A stretch of DNA of 64,000 nucleotides from Paenibacillus algorifonticola (GTDB taxonomy: Bacteria > Bacillota > Bacilli > Paenibacillales > Paenibacillaceae): contig NZ_LAQO01000015.1 of assembly GCF_000971975.1 (NCBI RefSeq), forward strand, positions 1 through 64,000, written 5' to 3'. Below the pieces are notes generated by a model. It worked only from the letters and a program-made list of their open reading frames with translations, was not told the DNA's origin and searched no databases. A program made the translations under genes and the position numbers. Positions 52,720-61,235 of this stretch are shown one piece after another. How positions within the stretch are numbered: position 1 is the first letter of the stretch; the number at the start of each line of letters is the position of its first letter.

Positions 52720-54030
52720 ATGAAAAAACTACTGACAGCGATTCTGGCAATTGTTCTCGCACTGACCATGCTCTCCGCCTGCGGCAAAAATAGCGGCACT
52801 TCCGCAAATGAGGAATTTCCGAAATCGGAAAATAGCGGTACTTCCGCACATGAGGAATCTCCGAAACCGGAAAATAGCGGCACTTCCGCACATGAGGAAT
52901 TTCCGAAACCGGTCGGAAGTTATACGGTCGGGCGTACACAGATGGACTTCAAGTACAAAGCATCAGACAATTCAGAAAGAGAACTGACGGCGTTATTTTT
53001 CTATCCGTCCGACAGCAGTGAAGGCAAGCCAACGGCAGAATATGCATTTCCGGAGTTTCATTCATTGAGGGATGAGCTTCTGGTTAGATTAGGGGCTACA
53101 GCGGGTGGTGAGCAGCTTTTTGACTCCAATTTTAAGACATGGTCTTACGACGATCTGGCCTTGTCTGAAAAGAAAAAACAATATCCGGTTTTATTCTTTG
53201 TTCATGGCGCAGGCGCTTACCCGCAGCAAGGCACTTTGTTCTCTCAAGACCTGGCAAGCTCCGGCTATATTGTGGTATCAATCGGCCATGCCGAAAGTGG
53301 TGTGTACAAACTCAAGGATGGACGAACTGTTGGTATGACAGAGGAATTTATGGACGAATTAACGAAATACGGAATGGAAGCGGCCGCCCTAACTCCCCCT
53401 GAAATTGTGACAGAGAAGCTCGAGGAAGAAGAAGCGATTGAGATTGCTCGCAAATTGACTTCGGCGCCTGAAGCAGTGAAGTTTGCAAAATATGCCGTTT
53501 TACAGAGCGAGGATATTAGATATGTCGCAGATAGTCTGTACAAAATGAATATAGGTGACATTGAATCCATGTTTAAAGGCAGATTGCAGCTTGAAATCGG
53601 TATGGGTGTGTTTGGACATTCTTTTGGAGGAACTACAGCGGCAATTGTTAGCCGTGACGATGACCGATTTGTCGGCGGTGTAAATCTTGACGGTAATATG
53701 TTAGGTGCCCTGGATAGCGACCTTAAGAAACCCTTCATGCAGCTCGGCACCGTGCTTGCCTATAATACGAATGCATTTCTTCTTGAATCCAACAGCCAGG
53801 AAACCTACTTTGCCATTATTGATAATGTGATTCATGGTGACTTCTCCGATTCCTTGTTTACTATTAAGGATGAAGCCTCCAGAGGAACCCGGGACGCCAT
53901 GGAACAGCGCAATATTATTACCTCTTATACAAAGGCGTTTTTTGATAGATATATGTTGAAAAAGGAAACGGAAATTGAAAGCCTTACCTTTGACGGCGTA
54001 GAAATGATTAAGAAGCCTCAAAAGCCTTAG
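52720..54030 (+). CDS. Lipoprotein alpha/beta-hydrolase (PAF-acetylhydrolase-like)
   Basis: This 436-residue lipoprotein has a signal with lipobox LSAC (Cys21). Three copies of a 14-residue repeat follow (NSGTSAHEEFPKPE, residues about 23-64), then an alpha/beta-hydrolase: PVLFFVHGAG (oxyanion region, about 159-168), GHSFGG with nucleophile Ser301, and VIHGDFSD (probable catalytic His near 380). The family includes plasma-type PAF acetylhydrolases and polyester-type esterases; substrate unknown. RBS GGAGGAG. Confidence 0.87.
   Translation: MKKLLTAILAIVLALTMLSACGKNSGTSANEEFPKSENSGTSAHEESPKPENSGTSAHEEFPKPVGSYTVGRTQMDFKYKASDNSERELTALFFYPSDSSEGKPTAEYAFPEFHSLRDELLVRLGATAGGEQLFDSNFKTWSYDDLALSEKKKQYPVLFFVHGAGAYPQQGTLFSQDLASSGYIVVSIGHAESGVYKLKDGRTVGMTEEFMDELTKYGMEAAALTPPEIVTEKLEEEEAIEIARKLTSAPEAVKFAKYAVLQSEDIRYVADSLYKMNIGDIESMFKGRLQLEIGMGVFGHSFGGTTAAIVSRDDDRFVGGVNLDGNMLGALDSDLKKPFMQLGTVLAYNTNAFLLESNSQETYFAIIDNVIHGDFSDSLFTIKDEASRGTRDAMEQRNIITSYTKAFFDRYMLKKETEIESLTFDGVEMIKKPQKP
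52787..52912 (+). repeat. Three 42-bp direct repeats in the lipoprotein linker
   Basis: Units 52787-52828, 52829-52870 and 52871-52912 differ at a few bases and keep the reading frame. Each encodes a Ser/Glu/Pro spacer between lipid anchor and enzyme. Copy number could vary by slippage. Confidence 0.9.
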
Positions 54031-54695
54031 CATTTATTTGCCTGAATTTCGGCAGTGCATTCATCCATACCACCATGCAATAACGATTCGTCACCTTCTT
54101 ACGATGTCCTCGGGTATTTACTGTAGGTATGTTCAATGAGACATCTCTAAATGTAGCTTTAAATGAACTGGTAAATATTTTTCAGATATCTGATGCCATA
54201 GGTTGACCACAGGGTATTGTTACCTCTTATGTACAACACGCTCCTAGTCATTATTCCTCCTGAAAAGAGAGGGGGGCTTACGGATTGATTGGATTAGTTC
54301 TGGTTTTTGCCCCGGCTGTTGGAAGAAAATAAAAAGTTGCGAGAACAGCTTAAGTTTTCGTATGCAGAGGTCTATCAAAAGATCTGACAGGGAGCAGTTT
54401 GCGCCGAGGCAGCTGCTCCCTCTGTCATTAATAGAGGAGGCTTTGAGCCAAGGAAGCAATAACCTTAGCTTTGCCGTACAGAACATCTGCAGGGTGTTGA
54501 AGCTGGGCGGTCCATTGGATCACGTGTAATACGGACACGGATGAAGGCATCGAAGAGACAGATGAGGCGTAATCGCTGTATCTGTCTCTTTTTTGGTCGA
54601 TTGAAAATTCAGCAAGTTGACACCATGCTTTCGTCCACTCCATATCATCTCGCATCTCATAATCTAAAGTATGTTGAATAAGGAGATGATAGATT
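54031..54695. other. Gene-poor stretch with hairpins
   Basis: A tail LLEENKKLREQLKFSYAEVY ending at about 54387 looks like a coiled-coil gene end. GGGAGCAG...CTGCTCCC (54390-54420) and GAGACAGAT...ATCTGTCTCTTTTTT (54555-54594) are hairpins; the second is a good terminator. No whole gene is supportable. Confidence 0.4.
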
Positions 54696-55055
54696 ATGAG
54701 AAAAGTACCTTTGAAAAACAAAAAGGTAGCAGTAAAGCCGGGGAAGAAGATCGTAAGCCGTAAAAGTATCATTGTAAGTATTAAAAAAGCCGTTCGAATT
54801 ACGCAACTTGGCGATGGTTTTGCGCGGTTTACCTTTGCACCAGTGACAATTCCTGCATTTAGCTCTAGAAACTATACGGTTAATGGCAACAGCTACAACA
54901 TTATTAGTGGTTCTTGGTTTTTAACTGGCACACAACAAGGTTATGTGCTCAATAACTATTCCTCGGGAGAAAGCACATGGTTCTTCACTGCATGGAATCC
55001 ATCGAACGTAGCCAGATCTGCTTATTACGTTGTTATTGCGAAGATAAAGCCATAA
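54696..55055 (+). CDS. Small hypothetical protein with basic N-terminus
   Basis: These 119 residues start after AAGGAGATG. The first 33 residues are very Lys/Arg-rich (KVPLKNKKVAVKPGKKIVSR). The rest is beta-rich and aromatic (ITQLGDGFARFTFAPVTIPA, SGSWFLTGTQQGYVLNNYSS, TWFFTAWNPSNVARSAYYVV). Not recognised. No signal peptide or membrane segment. Confidence 0.65.
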   Translation: MRKVPLKNKKVAVKPGKKIVSRKSIIVSIKKAVRITQLGDGFARFTFAPVTIPAFSSRNYTVNGNSYNIISGSWFLTGTQQGYVLNNYSSGESTWFFTAWNPSNVARSAYYVVIAKIKP

Positions 55056-55212
55056 TGTTCATTGACTGTTGAGTATGTTCTATATGACAAAAACCCCTAC
55101 CACGCAAATCTACGCACAGCTCCGCGGTGAGCGTCGGAGAGAACTTTATCGACGATTTTTTTAGTGCCTATTGGCGGTGGAGCCCCCTTTTTTTAGTCCG
55201 CCGCTGATTCAT

Positions 55213-55311
55213 TATAATAAAGTGTTGTTCTGAACAATAAAGTTTCGATTTGGAAACTTAAAACTTTATTATTCATCAAGGGTAGCCCTAAGTTATTTTA
55301 TAGGGCTACCC
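55213..55311 (+). repeat. Partial copy of the XRE-module site array and hairpin
   Basis: TATAATAAAGTGTTGTTC (55213-55230), ACAATAAAGTTT (55234) and an inverted AAAACTTTATTATTC (about 55260) are followed by the hairpin GGGTAGCCCTA...TAGGGCTACCC (55280-55311). The stretch is a near-copy of 470-628, but no XRE gene follows. Confidence 0.75.
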
Positions 55312-55339
55312 TTGTTTTTATCTTTGTGAGATTATTAGT

Positions 55340-55620
55340 ATGTTTCTTGCTCTAGCCATTAAGAATTTAAGAGTTTTATATATTGATGATATAACCAATT
55401 TTAAAGACAGTATTGAAAAGATATTTGGACGGACAGATCAATTCAGTAATAATGAAATAGCTATATTCAAACGCAGGCCGATTATTGAAAAAATGGGAAG
55501 ATGAAGAGATTCCACGGTATAGATTATGCCACCAGATAATCGAACAACAGCAAGAGGTGTTAGAGGTACAGGGAGAAGCGCTGATGACGGGCGACATCAT
55601 TATTAACGATCAAAAGGATT
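55340..55620 (+). pseudogene. Frameshifted small gene after the array
   Basis: An ATG frame reads MFLALAIKNLRVLYIDDITN-FKDSIEKIFGRTDQFSNNEIA to a stop near 55504. A one-base shift continues WEDEEIPRYRLCHQIIEQQQ-EVLEVQGEALMTGDIIINDQ to a TAG near 55621. No family recognised. It takes the place of the XRE gene in the other modules. Confidence 0.5.
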
Positions 55621-55828
55621 AGTCAGCCGGGATGGAATACGCCAATTATCATGATTAGATTGAGAACGGTTCGTTGTTGACAGTACCGTTTTGGGCCCGC
55701 AGCCAGGTTGTTCACGAAAGCGACAAGGATTTTTGACAGAATAATGAGGGTTGATTGAGTAGCGGCACATAAATGACGCTTTATGGTAACCTATAGAAAT
55801 GAAATCATATACAGGGAGTGTTATTCTC

Positions 55829-56752
55829 ATGTTGATACAAAGCAATACAAATAGTATTGAACGAATTCCGACCTCCATTACGAAGGTGCTCTTTGAGACG
55901 ATAAAGTTTGGCATTATTAAGTCGAATCTCATTGCAATGATCGCAGGGCTTAGCATGGCGCTGTACGTTCATAACTTATCGTTCTTCGATAAGATCGGCA
56001 ACATCGTGCTCGCTTTGATCGGATCTGCCTTGGTGATCGGAGCGGCCGGCATCTTCAATAATTTATACGACCGTGATATCGACGCCATTATGGAACGGAC
56101 GAAAAATAGGCCGACTGTATCCGGAATCGTTGACGTCGGGAGCGGGCTGATCATGGGGATCTGGATCGCGGCAGGTGGCCTTGTCGCGTTGTATATTTCT
56201 TCTCCGCTTTCAGCTTACTGTGGCTTTCTGGGGCTATTCCTCTATGTCGTGCCTTATACCATGTGGACGAAGCGCAGAACCATCTATAATACGGAGGTGG
56301 GAAGCTTGTCAGGTGCGATGCCGCCGCTGATCGGTTGGGCCGCGATCTCACCTGACATTTTGCACCCCGGTGCTATTGCTTTGTTCCTGTTAATGGTGAT
56401 TTGGCAGATGCCACATTTTTATGCAATCGGGATTCGTCGTATGGAGGAATACCGGGCGGCTAACATCCCGATGCTTCCGGTCGTCAAGGGTATTCGGAGA
56501 ACGTACGTGCAGATGAATGTGTATCTGGTTGCGTTGTTCCTGTGCAGCTTCTTGTTCTGGTCCTTTAATCCGTTCATCGCGGCGGCGAATGCGCTCCTGA
56601 GCTTGGGCTGGTTGATCCTGAGCATCGACGGATATCGCCGGAAGCCGGAGGACAAGTGGGCCCGTTCGATGTTCATTTTTTCGCTGAACCACATCACGGT
56701 GCTGCTGCTTATGATCGTCGGCTACTCCTTGGGTGCCCCTTTGTTACATTAG
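55829..56752 (+). CDS. ctaB: Protoheme IX farnesyltransferase (heme O synthase)
   Basis: This 307-residue UbiA-family membrane enzyme transfers a farnesyl group to heme B, the first step to heme A for aa3-type oxidases. It shows the prenyl-diphosphate motif NNLYDRDIDAIMERTKNRP (about residues 83-101) and the YTMWTKRRTIYNTEVGSLSGAMPPLIGWAA loop. IWQMPHFYAIGIRRMEEYRAANIPMLP contains a further conserved Asp/Glu-rich loop, and about nine helices are present. The ATG at 55829 with AGGGAG is preferred over one ten codons earlier. It stands alone, without ctaA or oxidase genes. Confidence 0.93.
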   Translation: MLIQSNTNSIERIPTSITKVLFETIKFGIIKSNLIAMIAGLSMALYVHNLSFFDKIGNIVLALIGSALVIGAAGIFNNLYDRDIDAIMERTKNRPTVSGIVDVGSGLIMGIWIAAGGLVALYISSPLSAYCGFLGLFLYVVPYTMWTKRRTIYNTEVGSLSGAMPPLIGWAAISPDILHPGAIALFLLMVIWQMPHFYAIGIRRMEEYRAANIPMLPVVKGIRRTYVQMNVYLVALFLCSFLFWSFNPFIAAANALLSLGWLILSIDGYRRKPEDKWARSMFIFSLNHITVLLLMIVGYSLGAPLLH

Positions 56753-56866
56753 AACGATTTGAGCTTTTACGCTAGTGAGGTTGTTCTTGTTGAGTTTTAT
56801 GAATGAATGGATATTCATTTTAAAACTAATGCGTAGTGGCAGTGGGAAAATAATAAAGGGATTGTG

Positions 56867-56926
56867 ATGAGGATATGGTTAAAGCAGTGGATCAAACCTC
56901 CTAAAACGAAAAAGCAATCATTTTAG
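56867..56926 (+). CDS. Leader peptide of the cat attenuator
   Basis: The 19-codon frame MRIWLKQWIKPPKTKKQSF has AAAGGG before its ATG. It ends in TAG exactly at the start of the cat Shine-Dalgarno (TTTTAGGAGG). A ribosome stalled by the antibiotic inside this leader would open the hairpin at 56895-56932. This is the classical layout of inducible cat and erm genes. Confidence 0.7.
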   Translation: MRIWLKQWIKPPKTKKQSF

Positions 56927-56932
56927 GAGGTT
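56895..56932 (+). promoter_or_regulatory. Translational attenuator hairpin sequestering the cat RBS
   Basis: AACCTCCTAAAA (56895-56906) is perfectly complementary to TTTTAGGAGGTT (56921-56932), which contains the ribosome-binding site of the gene at 56940. The loop is 14 bases. Confidence 0.88.
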
Positions 56933-56939
56933 ATAACAA

Positions 56940-57611
56940 ATGAACTTCAATCCGATTATTATGGATAACTGGAGTAGAAAACATTACTTTGAGCATTATT
57001 TAAACAAGGTCAGATGTACCTTTAGCATGACGGCAAATATTGATATTACCCGGCTGCTGAAAGAACTCAAGAGTCAGGAGATAAAGCTGTATCCTGCACT
57101 AATCCACATGATAACTACTGTGGTAAACCGCCATTATGAATTTCGCACATGCTTCAATTCGGATGGGACATTAGGTTATTGGGATCATTTATCTCCTAGC
57201 TTTACCATTTTCCATGATGATGATAAGACTTTTTCAAGCATATGGACCTTGTACGGTGAAGATTTTAATGATTTCTACAGTCGTTATCTGGATGATATGA
57301 AAAAGTACGGTAGTGTTAAACAATTTGCCTCTAAAACAAACGAACCGCCTAACACTTTCCCTATTTCTAGCATTCCTTGGGTTAGCTTCACAGGCTTTAA
57401 CCTGAATATCTATAACGAGGGAACCTTTTTACTCCCCATCTTTACAATGGGGAAATATTTTCAGCATGACGACAAAATACTGTTGCCATTATCAGGGCAA
57501 TTCCACCATGCCATTTGCGACGGTTACCATGCCGGGATGCTGTATAATGAGCTGCAATTACGTGCAGATACTTGTAAGGAATGGTTGCCAAACTATACCC
57601 CATTTTGCTAA
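56940..57611 (+). CDS. cat: Chloramphenicol acetyltransferase, CatA type
   Basis: This 223-residue classical trimeric CAT uses acetyl-CoA to acetylate the 3-OH of chloramphenicol. It shows the N-terminal W-x-R-K-HYFEHYLN, FTIFHDDDKTFSSIWT, SSIPWVSFTGFNLNI, and the active-site box QFHHAICDGYHA with catalytic His190 and structural Asp194. Length fits the family. Expression is probably inducible through the upstream leader and hairpin. The gene is followed by a GCTAACGGGCACGTTAG hairpin and an AATAAAGT-type site, so it may have moved with a mobile segment. Confidence 0.93.
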   Translation: MNFNPIIMDNWSRKHYFEHYLNKVRCTFSMTANIDITRLLKELKSQEIKLYPALIHMITTVVNRHYEFRTCFNSDGTLGYWDHLSPSFTIFHDDDKTFSSIWTLYGEDFNDFYSRYLDDMKKYGSVKQFASKTNEPPNTFPISSIPWVSFTGFNLNIYNEGTFLLPIFTMGKYFQHDDKILLPLSGQFHHAICDGYHAGMLYNELQLRADTCKEWLPNYTPFC

Positions 57612-57660
57612 CGGGCACGTTAGTTGAATAAGGGAACGGCAGTCTAAAACTTTATTTTTC
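57608..57660 (+). repeat. Hairpin and single AATAAAGT-type site
   Basis: CTAACGGGCACGTTAG (57608-57623) forms a short hairpin overlapping the cat stop. It is followed by AGTCTAAAACTTTATTTTTC (57641-57660), the same order as at 50420-50475. Confidence 0.65.
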
Positions 57661-57734
57661 TTGGACACAAAACATAAGCCATGCGAGGGAAATCGGCGCA
57701 TGGCTTTCATAATTATATATTTTATTATTGAAAA

Positions 57735-58613
57735 CTATTTGCCGGGTAGTTGGAGTCCGCGCCAGCCGCTTACATCGCATTGGCCAGATTGATTATCACC
57801 CACAGCCACCACCGTGCCGTCCGATTTAAGACCGATGGTATGAGCGCAACCCGCCGCAACCGCCACAATATCGCGCCAGCCACTTATATTGCATTGGCCA
57901 TGCTCATTCCAACCCACAGCAGCCACCGTACCGTCAGATTTAAGGCCGATGGTATGATTACTACCCGCCGCTATCGCCACAATACCGCGCCAGCCGCTTA
58001 CATCGCATTGGTCACGCTTATTCCAACCCACAGCAGCCACCGTACCGTCCGATTTAAGCCCGACGGTATGAAGGTAACCCGCCGCAACCGCCATCATATC
58101 ACGCCAGCCACTTACATTGCATTGGCCATACCGATTATTACCCACAAACGTCACCGTGCCGTCCGATTTAAGCCCGGCAGTATGCCAGTCACCTGCCGCC
58201 ACCGCCACCATATCACGCCAGCCGCTTACATTGCATTGGCCTTCATTATTTCGACCCACAGCCACCACCGTGCCATCCGATTTAAGCCCGACGGTACGAC
58301 GCCAACCCGCCGCAACCGTCATAATATCGCGCCAGCTGCCTACATCGCATTGGTCATGCTTATTCCAACCCACAGCAGCCACCGTGCCGTCTGATTTAAG
58401 CCCGATTGTATGAGCATTACCCGTATGGGCATTACCCGCCGCAACCGCCATCATATCGAGCCAGCCGCTTACATCACATTGGCCATATTTATTGTCACCC
58501 ACAGCCGTAACCGTGCCGTCCGATTTAAGCCCGACGGTATGGCGATAACCCGCCGCGATGGAGGCCAGCGCGCCGACCAGTGTATCGCAGCTTTTGGGAG
58601 CAACGGTTTCCAT
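57735..58613 (-). CDS. RCC1-type seven-repeat beta-propeller protein
   Basis: This 292-residue protein is almost only seven copies of a 39-40-residue RCC1/ATS1 repeat (HTVGLKSDGTVAAVGWNKxGQCDVSGWRDIVAVAAG). One unit has a small extra duplication (GNAHTGNAHT, about residue 60-69). There is no signal peptide. The repeats are close in DNA too (about 120-bp period), which favours copy-number change. Such bacterial propellers are usually interaction modules; function unknown. It is flanked on both sides by AATAAAGT-type sites (57641 and 58747). Confidence 0.88.
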   Translation of the reverse strand: METVAPKSCDTLVGALASIAAGYRHTVGLKSDGTVTAVGDNKYGQCDVSGWLDMMAVAAGNAHTGNAHTIGLKSDGTVAAVGWNKHDQCDVGSWRDIMTVAAGWRRTVGLKSDGTVVAVGRNNEGQCNVSGWRDMVAVAAGDWHTAGLKSDGTVTFVGNNRYGQCNVSGWRDMMAVAAGYLHTVGLKSDGTVAAVGWNKRDQCDVSGWRGIVAIAAGSNHTIGLKSDGTVAAVGWNEHGQCNISGWRDIVAVAAGCAHTIGLKSDGTVVAVGDNQSGQCDVSGWRGLQLPGK

Positions 58614-58998
58614 AATCGAATCCCCCTTAATTCATAATTTTATAGATAGTATTGCAGAACCTTCACAAATTTTCAACGATTCGGCTCGATCGGCAACTTG
58701 GTGCCGTCAGCGGCCAGCTGCGCGGCGAAGCTGCAGATGGCTTGCGAGTCTAAAACTTTATTTTCTTTTGATAACTGGACAATAATGTTCAGTGAGAATA
58801 AAGGTTTCTTCCCTTTTATGGAGCAAAAGTGTCACAGCAGCTCCTCCAATTGTCATCTTTACTTAAAGTAAAACATTAAAGTACGTGTGCTAAGTTTTTT
58901 GAAATGGATAGTGCGGTAAATCAAGGCTTTGAGGGGTATACCTTAGTTATTGCATCAATGTTGTACAATTGAACTAAAAACGAAAGGAGGAGATATTC
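58614..58998. other. Intergenic stretch with AATAAAGT-type site
   Basis: AGTCTAAAACTTTATTTTC is at 58747-58765, followed by GGACAATAATGTTCAG and GAATAAAGG, like the mixed-orientation array at 436-514. No gene seen. The following gene starts at 58999. Confidence 0.55.
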
Positions 58999-59676
58999 TT
59001 GGAAAATGTTAATCTTGCTTCTACACAGTTCCAGAGCGCAGAGCCCGGCGAAATCATTACTTTCGGCACTTATCCGCAGACGACGGGCGGCGCAGACCGT
59101 ACGCCGATCATGTGGCGGGTGCTGCAAAATTCAGGCAGCGAGCTGTTCCTTTTGAGCGAGTACATTTTGGACTGCAGGCGGTATCATGATGAATTTGTCG
59201 ATATTACATGGCGTAATTCTGATATGCGAAAGTGGCTGAACGATGAGTTTTATTATGCCGCGTTCAATGACTCCGAGAAGAGGTTCATCAAGACTACACA
59301 TTGCACTGACAACGGAGAGGGGAGTGCAAACACTTATGACATGGTTTTTTTGCTCAGTGTTTCGGAGGTGAAAGAACTGACCTATAAACTTGATGAAGTC
59401 GCTTTAAGCGCGAAACGTCGGGCAATAGGAACGGAATTTTCCAAAATAAAAAAGGAAGATGGTTGTCACCTGTATGTGTATGATAAAACAGTCAAAGCTG
59501 ACTATATCATCGAGAATGGTGAAGAATTAGGCTGCTCTTGGTGGTGGCTGAGAACTCAACTTGTTAGTTCTTCCCGTGCGTATTTTATTGGTCCACGCAG
59601 CAGTGTACGCAGTTATGGTCGTGTTAACTTAGCTCGTGACGGTGTGCGTCCCGCTTTAAAAGTGGTAGTTCCTTAG
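58999..59676 (+). CDS. DUF6273 domain protein
   Basis: This 225-residue protein has EPGEIITFGTYPQTTGGADRTPIMWRVLQ, LLSEYILDCRRYH, DITWRNSDMRKWLNDEFYYAAF, and the C-terminal SWWWLRTQ...GVRPALKV. This is the DUF6273 fold, which resembles the formylglycine-enzyme/C-type-lectin type fold in its WWLR...GVRPAL ending. The start is a TTG with GGAGGAGAT upstream. No signal peptide. Role unknown; it may work with the RCC1 protein next to it. Confidence 0.82.
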   Translation: MENVNLASTQFQSAEPGEIITFGTYPQTTGGADRTPIMWRVLQNSGSELFLLSEYILDCRRYHDEFVDITWRNSDMRKWLNDEFYYAAFNDSEKRFIKTTHCTDNGEGSANTYDMVFLLSVSEVKELTYKLDEVALSAKRRAIGTEFSKIKKEDGCHLYVYDKTVKADYIIENGEELGCSWWWLRTQLVSSSRAYFIGPRSSVRSYGRVNLARDGVRPALKVVVP

Positions 59677-59721
59677 TTTTTATCAACGGATGTCCGTTTT
59701 TGCATATTTATCGCTTAAAAC

Positions 59722-59776
59722 AAAAAAAGATCGGTTTTGGATCACTTGGACGTGACCCGAAACCGATCTTTTTTCG
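59722..59776. terminator. Bidirectional terminator
   Basis: AAAAAAAGATCGGTTT ... AAACCGATCTTTTTT with an 11-bp perfect stem, between the convergent DUF6273 and nitroreductase genes. Confidence 0.9.
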
Positions 59777-59837
59777 TAAATGATAATGATGAATAACAAC
59801 ATCCATAGTTATGTTAGTCTTTGAGAGTAACGGTTGA

Positions 59838-60488
59838 TTATGCCCAAGTTGTAATCGTTTCAACCGGGAGGCGGTAGGAAGGATAGCCCTCTTTGGCTGC
59901 TTTTCCTATAGAAATCAACATGACCGGTTGGAACCGGTCTTTGTCCAGGCCAAAAGCTTCAGCGATCTGATCCTTCTCATAGCCGGCCATCGGGTTGGTG
60001 TCATATCCGTGAGCACGGGCAACAAGCATCAGCTGCATCGAAATGAGGCCCGAGTCAATCAGGTTCATGTCACGCAGGTCGGATGCGGCCATGTTTTCAT
60101 AATAAGGTTTCGCTTGTTGCAATTGCATATCCATGATGTCCTGTGGCATGTATCCAAGTTCCACTGCTTTGCCGAAAATTTCGTCAATATATTCAATATT
60201 GTTTGCATCGTAAAATACTGCAATGACAGCCGAGGAGGTTAGAGCTTGCGTCTGGTTGAAGGAGGCTAGCGGTGCAAGTTTTTCTTTGCCTTCAGCACTG
60301 TCGATGACAAGGAAACGCCACGGCTGCATGTTAATGGCAGAAGGGGCACGGGAAGCTTTCGCCAACATTTCGGTCATTTCCTCCCGGCTGATTTTCACTT
60401 CAGGATCGTAAACTTTAACGGATTGGCGCTCCAAGATGATTTTATTGAAATCATTTGTTTCGTGGAATTTTCTGGTAATTTTACTCAT
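59838..60488 (-). CDS. Nitroreductase-family protein
   Basis: This 216-residue FMN-dependent NAD(P)H oxidoreductase has the N-terminal ERQSVKVYDPEVKISREEMTEMLAKASRAPSAINMQPWRFLVI (FMN phosphate Arg/Ser). DSGLISMQLMLVARAHGYDTNPMAGYEKDQIAEAFGL follows, with the C-terminal SYRLPVETI. Related to YodC/YdgI-type reductases. RBS AAAGGAGAG. Divergent from a MerR regulator, which probably controls it. Confidence 0.92.
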   Translation of the reverse strand: MSKITRKFHETNDFNKIILERQSVKVYDPEVKISREEMTEMLAKASRAPSAINMQPWRFLVIDSAEGKEKLAPLASFNQTQALTSSAVIAVFYDANNIEYIDEIFGKAVELGYMPQDIMDMQLQQAKPYYENMAASDLRDMNLIDSGLISMQLMLVARAHGYDTNPMAGYEKDQIAEAFGLDKDRFQPVMLISIGKAAKEGYPSYRLPVETITTWA

Positions 60489-60559
60489 ATAAATTTCTCT
60501 CCTTTATCTATTGGTTTCAAAATTGTGCTGCAACTTATCCGCACTATGAGGATTGTAAA

Positions 60560-60579
60560 CTATGAAGTATACTTTATAG
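60560..60579. promoter_or_regulatory. 20-bp palindrome, likely MerR operator
   Basis: CTATGAAGTATACTTTATAG is symmetrical except for one base pair. It lies between the divergent nitroreductase and MerR genes, 24 bp before the MerR start. Confidence 0.72.
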
Positions 60580-60603
60580 CAAGAGAAAAACGAGGTGTTT
60601 AAT

Positions 60604-60969
60604 ATGAAGATTAGTGAAGTAGCAAAAATGGTTGATCTTCCTATATCAACTATCCGTTACTATGAGAAAATAGGCATTATTACGGATGAATATATATTGA
60701 GAGAACAGAATAATTATCGGAATTATGCTTTGGAAATCGTTAATCATCTAAATACTGTTAAAAATTGTTTAGCTGTTGGATTTTCGATTCATGATATAAA
60801 ATCCATGATTTCGAAAAAAGGAATATCAAAAGATGAACAAACACGCATTATTAAAGGGAAAATATCAGAAATTGAAGACGTTCAAAAAAAATTAGAGAAT
60901 TCCAAACAAGACCTTTACGACATTCTTAAATTGGACATTACGTGTGAGGATGGATTTGGGAAATACTAA
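60604..60969 (+). CDS. MerR-family regulator
   Basis: This 121-residue protein has an N-terminal MerR HTH (MKISEVAKMVDLPISTIRYYEKIGII). The dimerisation helix runs at about 78-112 (ISEIEDVQKKLENSKQDLYDIL). The short C-terminus DITCEDGFGKY has one Cys. In-frame codons upstream exist; GAGGTG fits the ATG at 60604. Similar regulators (AdhR type) respond to electrophiles and control adjacent reductases. Confidence 0.88.
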   Translation: MKISEVAKMVDLPISTIRYYEKIGIITDEYILREQNNYRNYALEIVNHLNTVKNCLAVGFSIHDIKSMISKKGISKDEQTRIIKGKISEIEDVQKKLENSKQDLYDILKLDITCEDGFGKY

Positions 60970-61046
60970 TTTTAAAATACAATGGGTTATGACCTCAAAG
61001 AAGCTATTTTATGTGATGCAGGAAACCCGCTATTATTCGTATTATT

Positions 61047-61079
61047 AGGTCTACCAGAAATATTTGGTAGGCCTTTTTT
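61047..61079 (+). terminator. Terminator after the MerR gene
   Basis: GGTCTACCA...TGGTAGGCC followed by TTTTTT. Confidence 0.85.
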
Positions 61080-61235
61080 GCTTAGGCGTCATATGATGGC
61101 GGCAACTTTAAAATTAGCGAGTGTTTGTGTCCAGTTGTAGATTAGATGTGGATGTGGCTACGACTGGGAGAATGGCTTGATGAATGGAAGGTAGGATCTA
61201 TCATGATAGAGATGTTATAAGCAAAGAATCAATAT

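Noticed and set aside
54428..54772. Minus-strand 114-codon frame before the small basic protein
   Set aside because: It overlaps a good plus-strand terminator and the ribosome-binding site and start of the gene at 54696, has no Shine-Dalgarno, and no family is recognised.
57735..58613. The about 120-bp periodicity could suggest a repeat array or CRISPR
   Set aside because: Units are contiguous, keep one reading frame and encode RCC1 repeats; there are no spacers.
57750..58637. Long plus-strand open frames opposite the RCC1 gene
   Set aside because: They are periodic shadows of the repeated minus-strand gene; their Thr/His/Arg-rich repeats follow from the RCC1 codons.
58999..59676. DUF6273 protein as a diversity-generating retroelement target
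   Set aside because: No variable/template repeat pair or matching reverse transcriptase was found in the window; the only RT is a short group II intron remnant 32 kb away.
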